NCBI GenBank assembly: GCA_944324345.1
Contig: CALUVT010000004.1
Location: 52,246-116,245, forward strand
DNA from: Candidatus Gastranaerophilales bacterium
Lineage (GTDB): Bacteria; Cyanobacteriota; Vampirovibrionia; Gastranaerophilales; Gastranaerophilaceae
Direction of reading: 5' to 3'
DNA length: 64,000 nucleotides
The first letter of the stretch is position 1. Every line of letters starts with the position of its first letter. Below, piece by piece: positions 1-7,602 of the stretch. The notes beneath the pieces were generated by a model, which had not been told where the DNA came from, did no database searches, and worked only from the letters and a program-made list of their open reading frames with translations. The translations under genes were made by a program, and so were the position numbers.

Positions 1-1063
1 CAATTTTAGAAACATTCGGGAATTTCCCTATTTCTTTAAGCAAATAATTGTTATCAAGTTCTATTGCCCATATATCACGTGTTTTTTTGTCATAGTAAAA
101 CAACTTTGTTCCGTCATCAGATAGAGTTAGTTTTTCACACATGCCGGTAATTTTAATTTGTTTTGACAAAGTCATTGTCTCTAAATTCACGGTATAAATA
201 CTTGAATCAACAGCACTTGAAATATATGCTATATTTTTATTTTTATCAATTAAAATTTCATCTGGCTGACTTTTAGTGTATATCTGCTTGATAATCTGAT
301 CATCTGCTAAAGAAATCACATCAACCGATGGTTTTTCATAAGCTGTTACAAGCAAGAACTTGTCATCATAAGATTTCATGGAAATCGGAACGTTAATCTG
401 TTTTAAAGAATACTCAGGTGTTTTTGCTCCTAGATTAAATACTTGAATATTTTTAGAATACGGAGAAGATACGTAAAAATTCTTATTTTTTAATGCCGGT
501 ATCTTTGACAGAGTGTTGAGAGTTGTTCCGGAAAGCTCGGATATAACAGGCTTTGAATTTTCAACTCTAATCCCCGGATCATTCACTGTCTTTATCTGAA
601 GGTTTCCGACTATTGATTTTAAATTCTCCGGTATTACAAGCCCTTTAGGCACCAACAAATCCTGAGGGAGAAGTCCTGTTCTCAACTCCATAGGCGGATT
701 TGTCATTCTACCAACAGTCTTATAACCTCGAGGATCATTAACAACTTTCAACAATACAAAATCATTATTTAAAATTACGACATCAGGTTTTGATGCCAGA
801 GTTTTGCCCGCAGGATAGGTTTCTTTTACGGAAAGTTTTTCCGGATTTAAAATTTTTGCAGGGAAAAGCGGCAGATAAACAGTATTATCAGGAAGTATTA
901 TCAAACCGTCAAACCTAAAAGTTGTTTTAGGAAAATCTTTAGCAATAAAGTTTTGAACATTATCAGGAATCTTTGCCGCAAATGCCGATGACGAAAATAA
1001 AAACATTACCGCCGATAGCACAAATACCTTTGCAAATTTTATTCCTAAATTCTTAAAAAACAT
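1..1063 (-). CDS. Exported beta-propeller (YncE/YVTN-like) protein, partial
   Basis: The reading frame runs open from an ATG at 1063-1061 to the left edge, giving 354 codons without a stop; its C-terminus lies outside the window. The N-terminus has a basic start, a hydrophobic core and an AFA-A cleavage site near residue 28, so the protein is probably exported. The body shows repeated short blade-like units (for example KNIAYISSAVDSSIYTVNL and GTKLFYYDKKTRDIWAIEL) typical of YncE/YVTN beta-propellers. The ATG overlaps the dnaJ stop codon (TAATG), so it is translated as the third gene of a grpE-dnaJ operon. Its role is unknown; sharing an operon with chaperones could mean a link to envelope stress, but that is inference. 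Confidence 0.75.
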   Translation of the reverse strand, partial: MFFKNLGIKFAKVFVLSAVMFLFSSSAFAAKIPDNVQNFIAKDFPKTTFRFDGLIILPDNTVYLPLFPAKILNPEKLSVKETYPAGKTLASKPDVVILNNDFVLLKVVNDPRGYKTVGRMTNPPMELRTGLLPQDLLVPKGLVIPENLKSIVGNLQIKTVNDPGIRVENSKPVISELSGTTLNTLSKIPALKNKNFYVSSPYSKNIQVFNLGAKTPEYSLKQINVPISMKSYDDKFLLVTAYEKPSVDVISLADDQIIKQIYTKSQPDEILIDKNKNIAYISSAVDSSIYTVNLETMTLSKQIKITGMCEKLTLSDDGTKLFYYDKKTRDIWAIELDNNYLLKEIGKFPNVSKI

Positions 1064-2193
1064 TACTGGAATACTCCTTTAACTTTATCCATTATTGTAT
1101 TCTGTTGTTTGTTTTTCTGATTATTTTGGATTTCATACAACCTTTTGTATAAATTTCTCTCTTCTTCTGACAATTTTGTAGGCGTCTTAACAGCTACTAT
1201 TACAATGTGATCTCCTCTTTGAGATGGTCTTTGTATATAGGGAACTCCTGCATTTTTAATCTTTATGGAATTTCCGCTTTGTACTCCGGCTTGAACGGTA
1301 ATCTTTTTATCGCCGTCAAGAGTTTTTACAACAACTTCGTCACCTAAAGCTGCTTGAGCAGGAGAAATTTCCAATTTAGAATAAACGTTATTCCCATCAC
1401 GTTTAAAATACTCGGATGATTTTACATGCAAAACTACGTATAAGTCGCCGTTTGGACCGCCATTAATCCCTGCGTCACCCTCGCCTGAAACTCGTATCTT
1501 TGACATATTATCAACACCGGCGGGGATTTTTACATTAATCTTTTTCTCTTTCTGAACCTTACCCTGTCCTTTGCAATCCTTACAAGGGTTCATAACTTTT
1601 TTGCCCTTACCGTGGCAGTCCGGACAAGTAACAATTTGAGCAAATGAACCTAAAGGTGTACGAGTAACATGCTGAACCTGTCCTGTACCATGGCAAGTCG
1701 GACAAGTTACGGGTTTTGAACCTTTTTCCGCACCTGTTCCACCACAAGACGGGCAATTTTCGAGATGATCAAATTTAATTTCTTTTTCCGTACCGAATAT
1801 TGCTTGTTCAAAATCAATTTCAATATCTAATCTTAAATCATCTCCCTCTATCGGAGCATTTGGATCAGGTCTTCCGCCAAAACCGAAACCTCCCATTCCG
1901 CCAAAGAAAGAATTAAATATATCATTTAAATCGCCAAAACCGCCGGCAAACGGACCACCTGTATCAAAGCCGGCATTTTTCAACCCGTCTTCGCCGTAAC
2001 GGTCATAAGTTGCTCTTTTGTTATCATCCATTAATGTTTCATAGGCTTTACCTAATTCTTTAAATTTCTCCTCCGCATCGGGGGCCTTATTTACATCGGG
2101 GTGTAATGTTCTGGCTTTTCGCCTAAACGCCGATTTTATCTCATCTTTTGAAGCGTCTTTTGAAACTCCAAGTATTTCATAGTAATCTGTCAT
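1063..2193 (-). CDS. dnaJ: Chaperone protein DnaJ (Hsp40)
   Basis: Co-chaperone that delivers unfolded proteins to DnaK and stimulates its ATPase. At 376 aa it has the full class A layout: J domain at residues 1-70 with the HPD triad at 31-33, a Gly/Phe-rich linker at about 75-112, four CxxCxGxG zinc repeats beginning at about 147, 164, 190 and 204, then the two C-terminal substrate-binding beta domains. It lies downstream of grpE and its stop overlaps the start of a beta-propeller gene. A hairpin sits between grpE and dnaJ and could lower DnaJ expression relative to GrpE. dnaK and hrcA are not in the window. Confidence 0.97.
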   Translation of the reverse strand: MTDYYEILGVSKDASKDEIKSAFRRKARTLHPDVNKAPDAEEKFKELGKAYETLMDDNKRATYDRYGEDGLKNAGFDTGGPFAGGFGDLNDIFNSFFGGMGGFGFGGRPDPNAPIEGDDLRLDIEIDFEQAIFGTEKEIKFDHLENCPSCGGTGAEKGSKPVTCPTCHGTGQVQHVTRTPLGSFAQIVTCPDCHGKGKKVMNPCKDCKGQGKVQKEKKINVKIPAGVDNMSKIRVSGEGDAGINGGPNGDLYVVLHVKSSEYFKRDGNNVYSKLEISPAQAALGDEVVVKTLDGDKKITVQAGVQSGNSIKIKNAGVPYIQRPSQRGDHIVIVAVKTPTKLSEEERNLYKRLYEIQNNQKNKQQNTIMDKVKGVFQ

Positions 2194-2252
2194 TTATATA
2201 AATCTTCCCTATTCTCAGTATTTGCAATAATATTTTAGCACGTGCAAAAACA

Positions 2253-2277
2253 ATCCGAAAAATTTTAGTTTTCGGAT
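2253..2277 (-). terminator. Hairpin between grpE and dnaJ (attenuating terminator?)
   Basis: Perfect 9-bp stem (ATCCGAAAA at 2253-2261 with TTTTCGGAT at 2269-2277) and 7-nt loop that contains the grpE stop codon. On the minus strand it is followed by ATTGTTTTT, which resembles a weak intrinsic terminator, and then by a GCACGTGC palindrome at 2238-2245. It may cause partial termination before dnaJ. Confidence 0.45.
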
Positions 2278-2843
2278 GTTGCAACATTAACGAGTGCAGG
2301 TCTTAAGACCTTATCACCCATTTTATATCCCTTTTGTAATTCATTTATTATTGTGTGTTCAGGTTTTTCCGATGTTGGAGTTTGCATTACTGCATCGTGA
2401 AAATTCGGATCGAACTCTTTACCTTCGGTTTCAATAGGCTCCAGTCCGAGTTTTGTCAACGCATCAACCACCTGCTTGTGAACAAGGTTAAAACTTTCCT
2501 TAACTTTTTCACAATCTTCAACATTTTCTAATGCCTTTTGTCCGCGTTCAAAATTATCTAACACTTCTATCATTTTTTTAAGAGCATTTTCGGTTCCAAA
2601 CTTCAATAATTCTTCTCTTTCATGCTCCTGTCTTTTACGATAATTATCGAAATCAGCAGCAAGTCTAACATACTGTTGATTTAAAGCATCATATTTTTTC
2701 TGGAGTTCACTATCAGCTGTAGCTTCTTGAGTTTGGTTTTCTGCTTCTTCAGTATTGTCATTGGAAGAAGCATCGCTTTGTGCAGCTTTTTCCAAGTCAT
2801 CTGGATTTTTAAACGGGTTATTATTATGATGTTTATGTGACAT
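2265..2843 (-). CDS. grpE: Nucleotide exchange factor GrpE
   Basis: Nucleotide exchange factor for DnaK. The 192-aa protein has an acidic, low-complexity N-terminus (about residues 1-45), a long coiled coil (about 45-110, including the family stretch AADFDNYRKRQEHE), and the C-terminal beta head ending in KGYKMGDKVLRPALVNVA, the most diagnostic GrpE motif. It is the first gene of the minus-strand grpE-dnaJ-propeller operon. A ribosome binding site (AGAGGTAGAG on the minus strand) precedes the ATG, and a TATAAT-like -10 lies at 2873-2878. No CIRCE element was seen upstream. Confidence 0.96.
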   Translation of the reverse strand: MSHKHHNNNPFKNPDDLEKAAQSDASSNDNTEEAENQTQEATADSELQKKYDALNQQYVRLAADFDNYRKRQEHEREELLKFGTENALKKMIEVLDNFERGQKALENVEDCEKVKESFNLVHKQVVDALTKLGLEPIETEGKEFDPNFHDAVMQTPTSEKPEHTIINELQKGYKMGDKVLRPALVNVATSEN

Positions 2844-3111
2844 TTCTCTACCTCTTTTTTACATATATGAATATTATAATTTATCAATATTAATTAACAA
2901 CAAAAATTTATTATTTTTTAATATTTAAAATGGAAGTAATACAAATAAAAATAATCAATCACAAATACATACAGGCTAATTTTTTTTATAATTTAATTTC
3001 ACTGTCGTTGCGGAATATTTTTCTTTACATAATTTAACTTATTTACATCAAAAAAATATGATTGTATTATTATTATGTAAGGTAATTAATTATTTTTTAA
3101 AGGTAAGAAAA
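2844..3111. other. Divergent intergenic region, grpE/murA
   Basis: About 270 bp of very AT-rich DNA between divergent operons. It holds the grpE promoter candidate (minus-strand TATAAT at 2873-2878) and a possible murA -10 (TATAAT at 2987-2992). No CIRCE repeat, RNA gene or long reading frame was seen. Confidence 0.4.
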
Positions 3112-4434
3112 TTGACACAAAAATATTATATAAAAGGTGGTACCCCACTAAGAGGTGAAGTTTCAATCGGCGGTGCAAAAAATTCAGTACTTAAACTTAT
3201 GGCCGCAGCTCTCCTTGCAAAGGGAGAAACAAAAATTCATAATGTCCCGGATCTGACGGACGTTGAAATTATGCTAAGCGTAATTGCCCAGTTAGGAGCA
3301 AAAACTACATATAATAAAACAGAAAAATCCGTTACAATTGATGCTACTGATTTGACGAGTATTACAGCAAAATACGAATTAGTAAGCAAAATGAGAGCCT
3401 CATTTATAGTCCTTGGTGCGTTGGTTACTCGCTGTAAAGAAGCTATTGTCGCACTGCCCGGAGGATGTGCTATCGGAGAACGCCGTGTTGACTTCCATAT
3501 AAAAGGGCTGGAAGCACTGGGGGCCAAAATAAAAATTGAAAACGGATATGTCCATGCAAAAGCAACAAAACTTGTAGGAACAGATATTTACCTCGACATT
3601 CCGTCAGTTGGTGCTACAGAAAATCTTATGCTCGCTTCAATTTTAGCAGAAGGATCTACAAGAATTCAAAACGCTGCACAAGAACCGGAAATTGTTGATC
3701 TGGCAAATTTCTTAAATTCTATGGGAGCAGATGTTGTCGGTGCAGGAACCTCTGAAATTGTGATTAATGGGGTAAAACAAGAAAAACTTCACCCTATTGA
3801 ATACACAACTATACCGGATAGAATTGAAGCAGGAACGTTTATGTCTGCAATTATTGCAACTAAAGGTAAAGCTATAATTAAAAATGTTTTTCCTGCTCAT
3901 TTGACCTTCTTTACTGACAAACTTCTTAAAATGGGTGCAAATATTAAACTTATAGAACCCAATTCACTGGAAGTTTCATGCAAAAACAGACTTAATTCAA
4001 TCAATTTTATTACCCAGCCTTACCCTGGATTTCCTACTGATTTGCAGTCAATGGCTATGACACTTTTAACAACCGCAAACGGAGTAGGTATTATTACGGA
4101 AAGTCTTTACGAAAACAGATTCATGCAAGTACCTGAATTAAGACGTATGGGTGCTGATATTCATCAGGACAGAAATCACGCTATTATTAAGGGGGTTAAA
4201 AAACTCACAGGTGCTACACTTGCTGCAAGCGATTTGCGGGCAGGAGCATCTCTTGTTGTAGCTGCACTGATGGCAGAAGGAAATTCTACAATAGAAAACT
4301 TACATCATATAGATAGAGGATACGAAAATTTCGAAAGTAAGCTAAGATTATTAGGAGGCAAAATAGAGAGAAGAGATGATGAAATAATTTCTCCTGTTGA
4401 ACCTAAAGTTAACCTAACGGAGGGCTTACTCTAA
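3112..4434 (+). CDS. murA: UDP-N-acetylglucosamine 1-carboxyvinyltransferase MurA
   Basis: Catalyses the first committed step of peptidoglycan synthesis, transfer of enolpyruvate from PEP to UDP-GlcNAc in the cytoplasm. The frame opens at an ATG at 3058, but the TTG at 3112 fits better: AAAGGTAAG lies just before it, and translation then begins LTQKYYIKGGTPLRGEV, aligning with the usual MurA N-terminus. This gives 440 aa, close to the family norm. Visible motifs are the substrate-binding KN pair in GGAKNS, the catalytic cysteine in PGGCAIGERRVDFH (about residue 119, target of fosfomycin) and the late DLRAGASLV motif. The stop overlaps the start of the next small gene (TAATG). Confidence 0.95.
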   Translation: MTQKYYIKGGTPLRGEVSIGGAKNSVLKLMAAALLAKGETKIHNVPDLTDVEIMLSVIAQLGAKTTYNKTEKSVTIDATDLTSITAKYELVSKMRASFIVLGALVTRCKEAIVALPGGCAIGERRVDFHIKGLEALGAKIKIENGYVHAKATKLVGTDIYLDIPSVGATENLMLASILAEGSTRIQNAAQEPEIVDLANFLNSMGADVVGAGTSEIVINGVKQEKLHPIEYTTIPDRIEAGTFMSAIIATKGKAIIKNVFPAHLTFFTDKLLKMGANIKLIEPNSLEVSCKNRLNSINFITQPYPGFPTDLQSMAMTLLTTANGVGIITESLYENRFMQVPELRRMGADIHQDRNHAIIKGVKKLTGATLAASDLRAGASLVVAALMAEGNSTIENLHHIDRGYENFESKLRLLGGKIERRDDEIISPVEPKVNLTEGLL

Positions 4435-4775
4435 TGACAGCTGCCTACAAACGCTGGTATGACCATGATCCTTTATTACTTGAGGTTATTGAGCTTTTAA
4501 AAAATTATCAAACAGAATTAAGAGCTCAGGCTGAAATTTTTCTGCAAAAAATAGAAGAAAAAGTTTCAAAAGAAACTATAGACAAATTTTATGCTATGGT
4601 TAAACCTGTAAATGCCAATAACCGCTGGTATGACAAAGATCCTGTTATATCAAAGACAGTTGAAATTCTGAGAATTGTACCGCCGGAAGCACAGAAAATT
4701 TGTGCTCAAAATTTTATAAGAACTCTTAAAGAAATGGGAATAGAATACGAAAGCCCAAATAAGACCGAAGCGTAA
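4434..4775 (+). CDS. Small protein with two RWYDxDP repeats, unknown function
   Basis: A 113-aa soluble, helical protein that I do not recognise. It is built from two similar halves, each opening with RWYD(H/K)DP (residues 7-13 and 64-70) followed by hydrophobic-charged helices, which points to an internal duplication with a 57-residue period. There is no signal peptide, membrane segment or cysteine pair. It is translationally coupled to murA through a TAATG overlap and is followed directly by a terminator, so it is always co-made with MurA. A role in cell-wall synthesis or its regulation is only a suggestion from context. Confidence 0.85.
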   Translation: MTAAYKRWYDHDPLLLEVIELLKNYQTELRAQAEIFLQKIEEKVSKETIDKFYAMVKPVNANNRWYDKDPVISKTVEILRIVPPEAQKICAQNFIRTLKEMGIEYESPNKTEA

Positions 4776-4800
4776 GTTTGTAAAAAATATTTTTCTAATA

Positions 4801-4832
4801 AAAAAAAGATGGTTCTTTAACCATCTTTTTTA
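4801..4832. terminator. Bidirectional intrinsic terminator
   Basis: Stem AAGATGGTT (4806-4814) pairs with AACCATCTT (4819-4827) around a CTTT loop, flanked by an A-run on the left and a T-run on the right. It can end both the murA operon and the convergent minus-strand gene at 4861. Confidence 0.85.
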
Positions 4833-4860
4833 TTGTTCCTGTTTCCTAAATTCCTATTGA

Positions 4861-5148
4861 TTATCTTACGACTTTTGTTACAAAGTTTGCTATTTCAAAA
4901 AATGAATCTTTTACAAATTCTTTCGCTAATGTTTTGATTGGTCTGTTTTCAAGTACGTCGAATACGTAATAAATCGGATCCCTTGCATTATTAAAACGCA
5001 TTCTTCTATCTTTCAATGCAAGATAATTGTAATCCTCAATATTAAATTCAGCAGGTTCGTGTCTGTTATTTTTTCTTTTTCTAAGTAAAGAACCAAACTG
5101 TCCATTTCCACTTGTATTATTATTTAGTTCGCTTGTTGTCGGTAACAT
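4861..5148 (-). CDS. Hypothetical protein, 95 aa
   Basis: A small soluble protein that I do not recognise. The first 20 residues are polar and rich in Asn, Thr and Gly (low complexity), then comes a basic patch LLRKRKNNRHEP and a mixed alpha/beta region ending in LAKEFVKDSFFEIANFVTKVVR. There are no cysteines, signal peptide or membrane segments. It is a single-gene unit on the minus strand. The upstream segment at 5169-5191 closely matches that of another small-protein gene in this window (at 33347), so the two may be co-regulated. Confidence 0.7.
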   Translation of the reverse strand: MLPTTSELNNNTSGNGQFGSLLRKRKNNRHEPAEFNIEDYNYLALKDRRMRFNNARDPIYYVFDVLENRPIKTLAKEFVKDSFFEIANFVTKVVR

Positions 5149-5168
5149 TTTCTTCTCTCTCTTAATTA

Positions 5169-5191
5169 TCTCTTACATATATATAAAGTAT
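5169..5191 (-). promoter_or_regulatory. Promoter-like element shared with the gene at 33347
   Basis: On the plus strand this reads TCTCTTACAT, then ATATATAAAGTAT. The same element, two bases shorter, lies at 33375-33395, 27 bp upstream of a second small minus-strand gene. It includes a TATATA/TATATG stretch suitable as a -10, but no TTGACA-like -35 is visible. Confidence 0.4.
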
Positions 5192-5247
5192 ATAAAAGAG
5201 AAAAAATTGCTTTTTAGGTAGGAATTTTCGTTTACATTTGTTTACAT

Positions 5248-5853
5248 TCATAGTTTTATTGGGTAGTCGTCCTCAAATTCAAAGTTATCATGCTTTAAAA
5301 TTAAAAAACAATAACCACCTGAGTCACTACTACCAGCGTTAGCTTTACATTTTGATTTTGCTTGTTCTCGCGATACATTATATAAATTTGATATTTTATT
5401 ATTGACTATATATGTAGTATAAACATCTTTACCCCCTGCATTTGGGGATTTGTCACCATTTACGTCCATTACGATATCATATGCCGCACCAGGATGAAAA
5501 CTTAATGAACTACCATCATTTAAATAGACTTTAATGTCAGCATTTTGAGAATTACCATAAACTACTTTGTGATATTTTATGTAAGGTTTAATATATGTAT
5601 CAAAAAATTTCACATGAGTTATTGAACCGTTAGATAAATTACCGAGATTTGGTATTGTCCAACCACTCATATCTCCATGTTCGTCTTCAGACAACCTAAA
5701 AGTATTTAAAACAGTATTATATGTCTTTAGCAATTGAGCTGAAAATGATTTCTTTTTATAACTTTGGATAATACTTGGGATTGTCATTGCCGCCACTACT
5801 CCGATTATACCCAAGGTTATCAACACTTCCGCTAACGTAAAACCTTTTTTCAT
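5248..5853 (-). CDS. Type IV prepilin-like / pseudopilin protein
   Basis: A 201-aa protein with a class III prepilin leader: MKKG, cleaved after Gly4, then FTLAEVLITLGIIGVVAAMTIPS with Glu at mature position 5, which is the hydrophobic helix that packs in pilus cores. The globular part carries the motif DVNGDKSPN followed by G-KDV, also found in the other two prepilins of this window, and two pairs of cysteines near the C-terminus (KCKANAGSSDSGGYC). It would need a prepilin peptidase and an assembly ATPase encoded elsewhere. It is transcribed divergently from an XRE regulator with two inverted repeats between them. It could be a minor pilin, a pseudopilin of a secretion system, or a DNA-uptake pilin. 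Confidence 0.85.
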   Translation of the reverse strand: MKKGFTLAEVLITLGIIGVVAAMTIPSIIQSYKKKSFSAQLLKTYNTVLNTFRLSEDEHGDMSGWTIPNLGNLSNGSITHVKFFDTYIKPYIKYHKVVYGNSQNADIKVYLNDGSSLSFHPGAAYDIVMDVNGDKSPNAGGKDVYTTYIVNNKISNLYNVSREQAKSKCKANAGSSDSGGYCFLILKHDNFEFEDDYPIKL

Positions 5854-5871
5854 TTTAGCCCCTTTCTATTA

Positions 5872-5936
5872 TGAAGTTATACTTCACGTTGTACTATAAT
5901 ATATTTGCTTCTCATTTTGTAAGATTATATCTTACA
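5872..5936 (+). promoter_or_regulatory. Promoter with two operator-like inverted repeats
   Basis: Two inverted repeats with the same design lie between the prepilin and the XRE gene: TGAAGT-TAT-ACTTCA (5872-5886) and TGTAAGAT-TAT-ATCTTACA (5918-5936). A plus-strand -10, TATAAT at 5895-5900 preceded by TTGTAC, sits between them, so one repeat covers the -35 and the other lies just after the expected start site. This is what an autoregulated repressor promoter looks like. Confidence 0.6.
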
Positions 5937-5969
5937 TATTTATTATCATTATTGATACAAAATAGAATT

Positions 5970-6179
5970 ATGTCAAGACTGGAAAAACTTGGTCAAAACA
6001 TTAAAAAATACAGAAAAATTAAAAAATTATCGCAAAACGAGCTTGCGGAATTGATCAATTTTTCGCGGGAACATCTTGCCTGTATAGAAACGGGTAAGGA
6101 ATATATCAGTCTTAGAAAGCTATTTTTAATTGCGGATAAACTTGAGGTATCATTAACAAATCTTATTAACTTTGATTAA
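5970..6179 (+). CDS. XRE-family HTH transcriptional regulator
   Basis: A 69-aa single-domain DNA-binding protein of the Cro/C1 type. The helix-turn-helix spans about residues 8-62, with KKLSQNELAELINFSREHLACIETGKEYISLRKLFLIADKL showing the typical family pattern. The frame continues upstream to 5871, but that extension is hydrophobic and overlaps the promoter and operators, so the ATG at 5970 is preferred; the ribosome site is weak. It is head-to-head with a prepilin gene and probably represses itself and perhaps the pilin through the two inverted repeats. It ends four bases before the TolC-like gene, which converges on it. Confidence 0.85.
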   Translation: MSRLEKLGQNIKKYRKIKKLSQNELAELINFSREHLACIETGKEYISLRKLFLIADKLEVSLTNLINFD

Positions 6180-6183
6180 TTTA

Positions 6184-7602
6184 TTACTGGCCTAATTCAA
6201 TAATATCAGATTCATTTGCGGTGAGGTTTTTGCCTATTGCTTTTTCAAGCTGAGCTTTTGCGGAATTGTATTGATATAAGGCGTTATAATAGCTTAATTG
6301 AGCCTGTTGATAATTTATTTGAGCATCTTTCAACTCTGTCGGGTTTGCTTCACCTACACGATATCTTCCGTATGAAAGTTCATAATTTTCTTTTGCCTGT
6401 TTTACACCCAAAACAGCTACAGGCATTTGGTTTTTCTTTTCTTCCAAAGTTAAAAATGCATTTTGTATCTCAAGATAAATCTCATTTTGTGTATTTTTGG
6501 CATTTGCGATTTCTTTATCGTAGAGATATCTGGCTTCTTGAATTTCATTTTTAATCAACATACCGTTAACAGTCGGGAAATTAAGGTATCCGCCAAGGTT
6601 GTAACCATAATTTGATGTAAAGTTTTTACCACCTATTTGGAGTTGACCCTCTATAGAAAGTGTAGGGAAGTATGACTTTTTAACCAATTTCAATGTTTGG
6701 TTCGCACTTTCTACTTTTAACTCGGCTAGCTTCAATTCCGGTCTTGCTTCTCTTGCTATTTCTATGGATTTATTGAAAGTAATATTTACAGGTTCATATT
6801 TTAATCTTTCTTGTACATTATATTTGTCGATAAAAGGAACACCCATAATATTATTTAACTTTGCAACTGCAAGATTTACGGCATTATCTGCCTGAATAAG
6901 TTGAAGTTTTGCATTACTCAAATTAACTTCCGCTATTGTAACATCAACTTTGGGGTTCATACCTATTTCGTAGAATGCTTTAGCCTGGTTATAAAACATC
7001 TCAAACTTATTAACAGTATCTTCTGCCACTCTTTTATTTTCAAATGCGTAAAGCAGATTAAAATAAGCATCTTTAGTTTGATAAATTACTTCATTTATTG
7101 TTGCTCCAAGAGTTGTCTTGTTGGCTTCATAATCCAATCGTTTTATCGTTGCCTGGTTTTGAGTAACCCCAAAGTCATATAGCATTTGTTGAAGGGTTAC
7201 TTGACCGAGTATAAAATAATTGAACGTCAAATTCCGACCTAAGGCGTCTGACAACTGTAATTGTCTAATTCTTGTATAACCGGTTTGCCAGCTTACTTGT
7301 GGGAAATAATTTGACCAAACTTGCTTTATACGTGCATCTGAAGCCAAAATATCATGAAATGCCGCATTTATCTGAGGGTTGTTTCCTAATGCAAGCTCTA
7401 TACAACGTTCAAGGGTCATATCAATATTTTTTTCAACCGACCCTTCTATGACAAAATCAGCTTCCTTTTCCTTAGTGTTAGGAAGAACTGCATCTGCCTT
7501 CGGATATTCATTTTCACTGACAGTATTTCCTATCTCTTCCGCGTAGACATTAAGGCTTGTAAGACCAAGTATTAAAAATATTAATATTATTTTCCTAAAC
7601 AT
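6184..7602 (-). CDS. TolC-family outer membrane efflux protein
   Basis: A 472-aa outer membrane channel component of a tripartite efflux pump. The N-terminus is a signal peptide (MFRKIILIFLILGLTSLNVYA). Two related halves follow, with long amphipathic alpha-helices and the recurrent pattern LxxAxxNNPQI and ARPELKLAELKVESANQ seen in TolC/OprM proteins. AAAGGAT precedes the ATG. Its start overlaps the end of the RND gene by 8 bp, and it is the last gene of the MFP-RND-OMF operon, so the three parts are made together. Substrate specificity cannot be read from sequence. Confidence 0.93.
   Translation of the reverse strand: MFRKIILIFLILGLTSLNVYAEEIGNTVSENEYPKADAVLPNTKEKEADFVIEGSVEKNIDMTLERCIELALGNNPQINAAFHDILASDARIKQVWSNYFPQVSWQTGYTRIRQLQLSDALGRNLTFNYFILGQVTLQQMLYDFGVTQNQATIKRLDYEANKTTLGATINEVIYQTKDAYFNLLYAFENKRVAEDTVNKFEMFYNQAKAFYEIGMNPKVDVTIAEVNLSNAKLQLIQADNAVNLAVAKLNNIMGVPFIDKYNVQERLKYEPVNITFNKSIEIAREARPELKLAELKVESANQTLKLVKKSYFPTLSIEGQLQIGGKNFTSNYGYNLGGYLNFPTVNGMLIKNEIQEARYLYDKEIANAKNTQNEIYLEIQNAFLTLEEKKNQMPVAVLGVKQAKENYELSYGRYRVGEANPTELKDAQINYQQAQLSYYNALYQYNSAKAQLEKAIGKNLTANESDIIELGQ

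Noticed and set aside
2844..3111. CIRCE/HrcA operator ahead of grpE
   Set aside because: No TTAGCACTC-N9-GAGTGCTAA repeat is present; TTAGCACGTGC at 2235-2245 is between grpE and dnaJ and is only a short palindrome.
3058..3111. ATG at 3058 as the murA start
   Set aside because: No ribosome site; adds 18 hydrophobic residues absent from MurA. The TTG at 3112 has AAAGGTAAG before it.
3237..3527. Minus-strand frame inside murA
   Set aside because: Antisense shadow of a well-conserved gene; composition is that of the opposite strand.
5871..5969. N-terminal extension of the XRE protein to 5871
   Set aside because: It overlaps the promoter and operators and encodes a hydrophobic stretch not found in XRE proteins.
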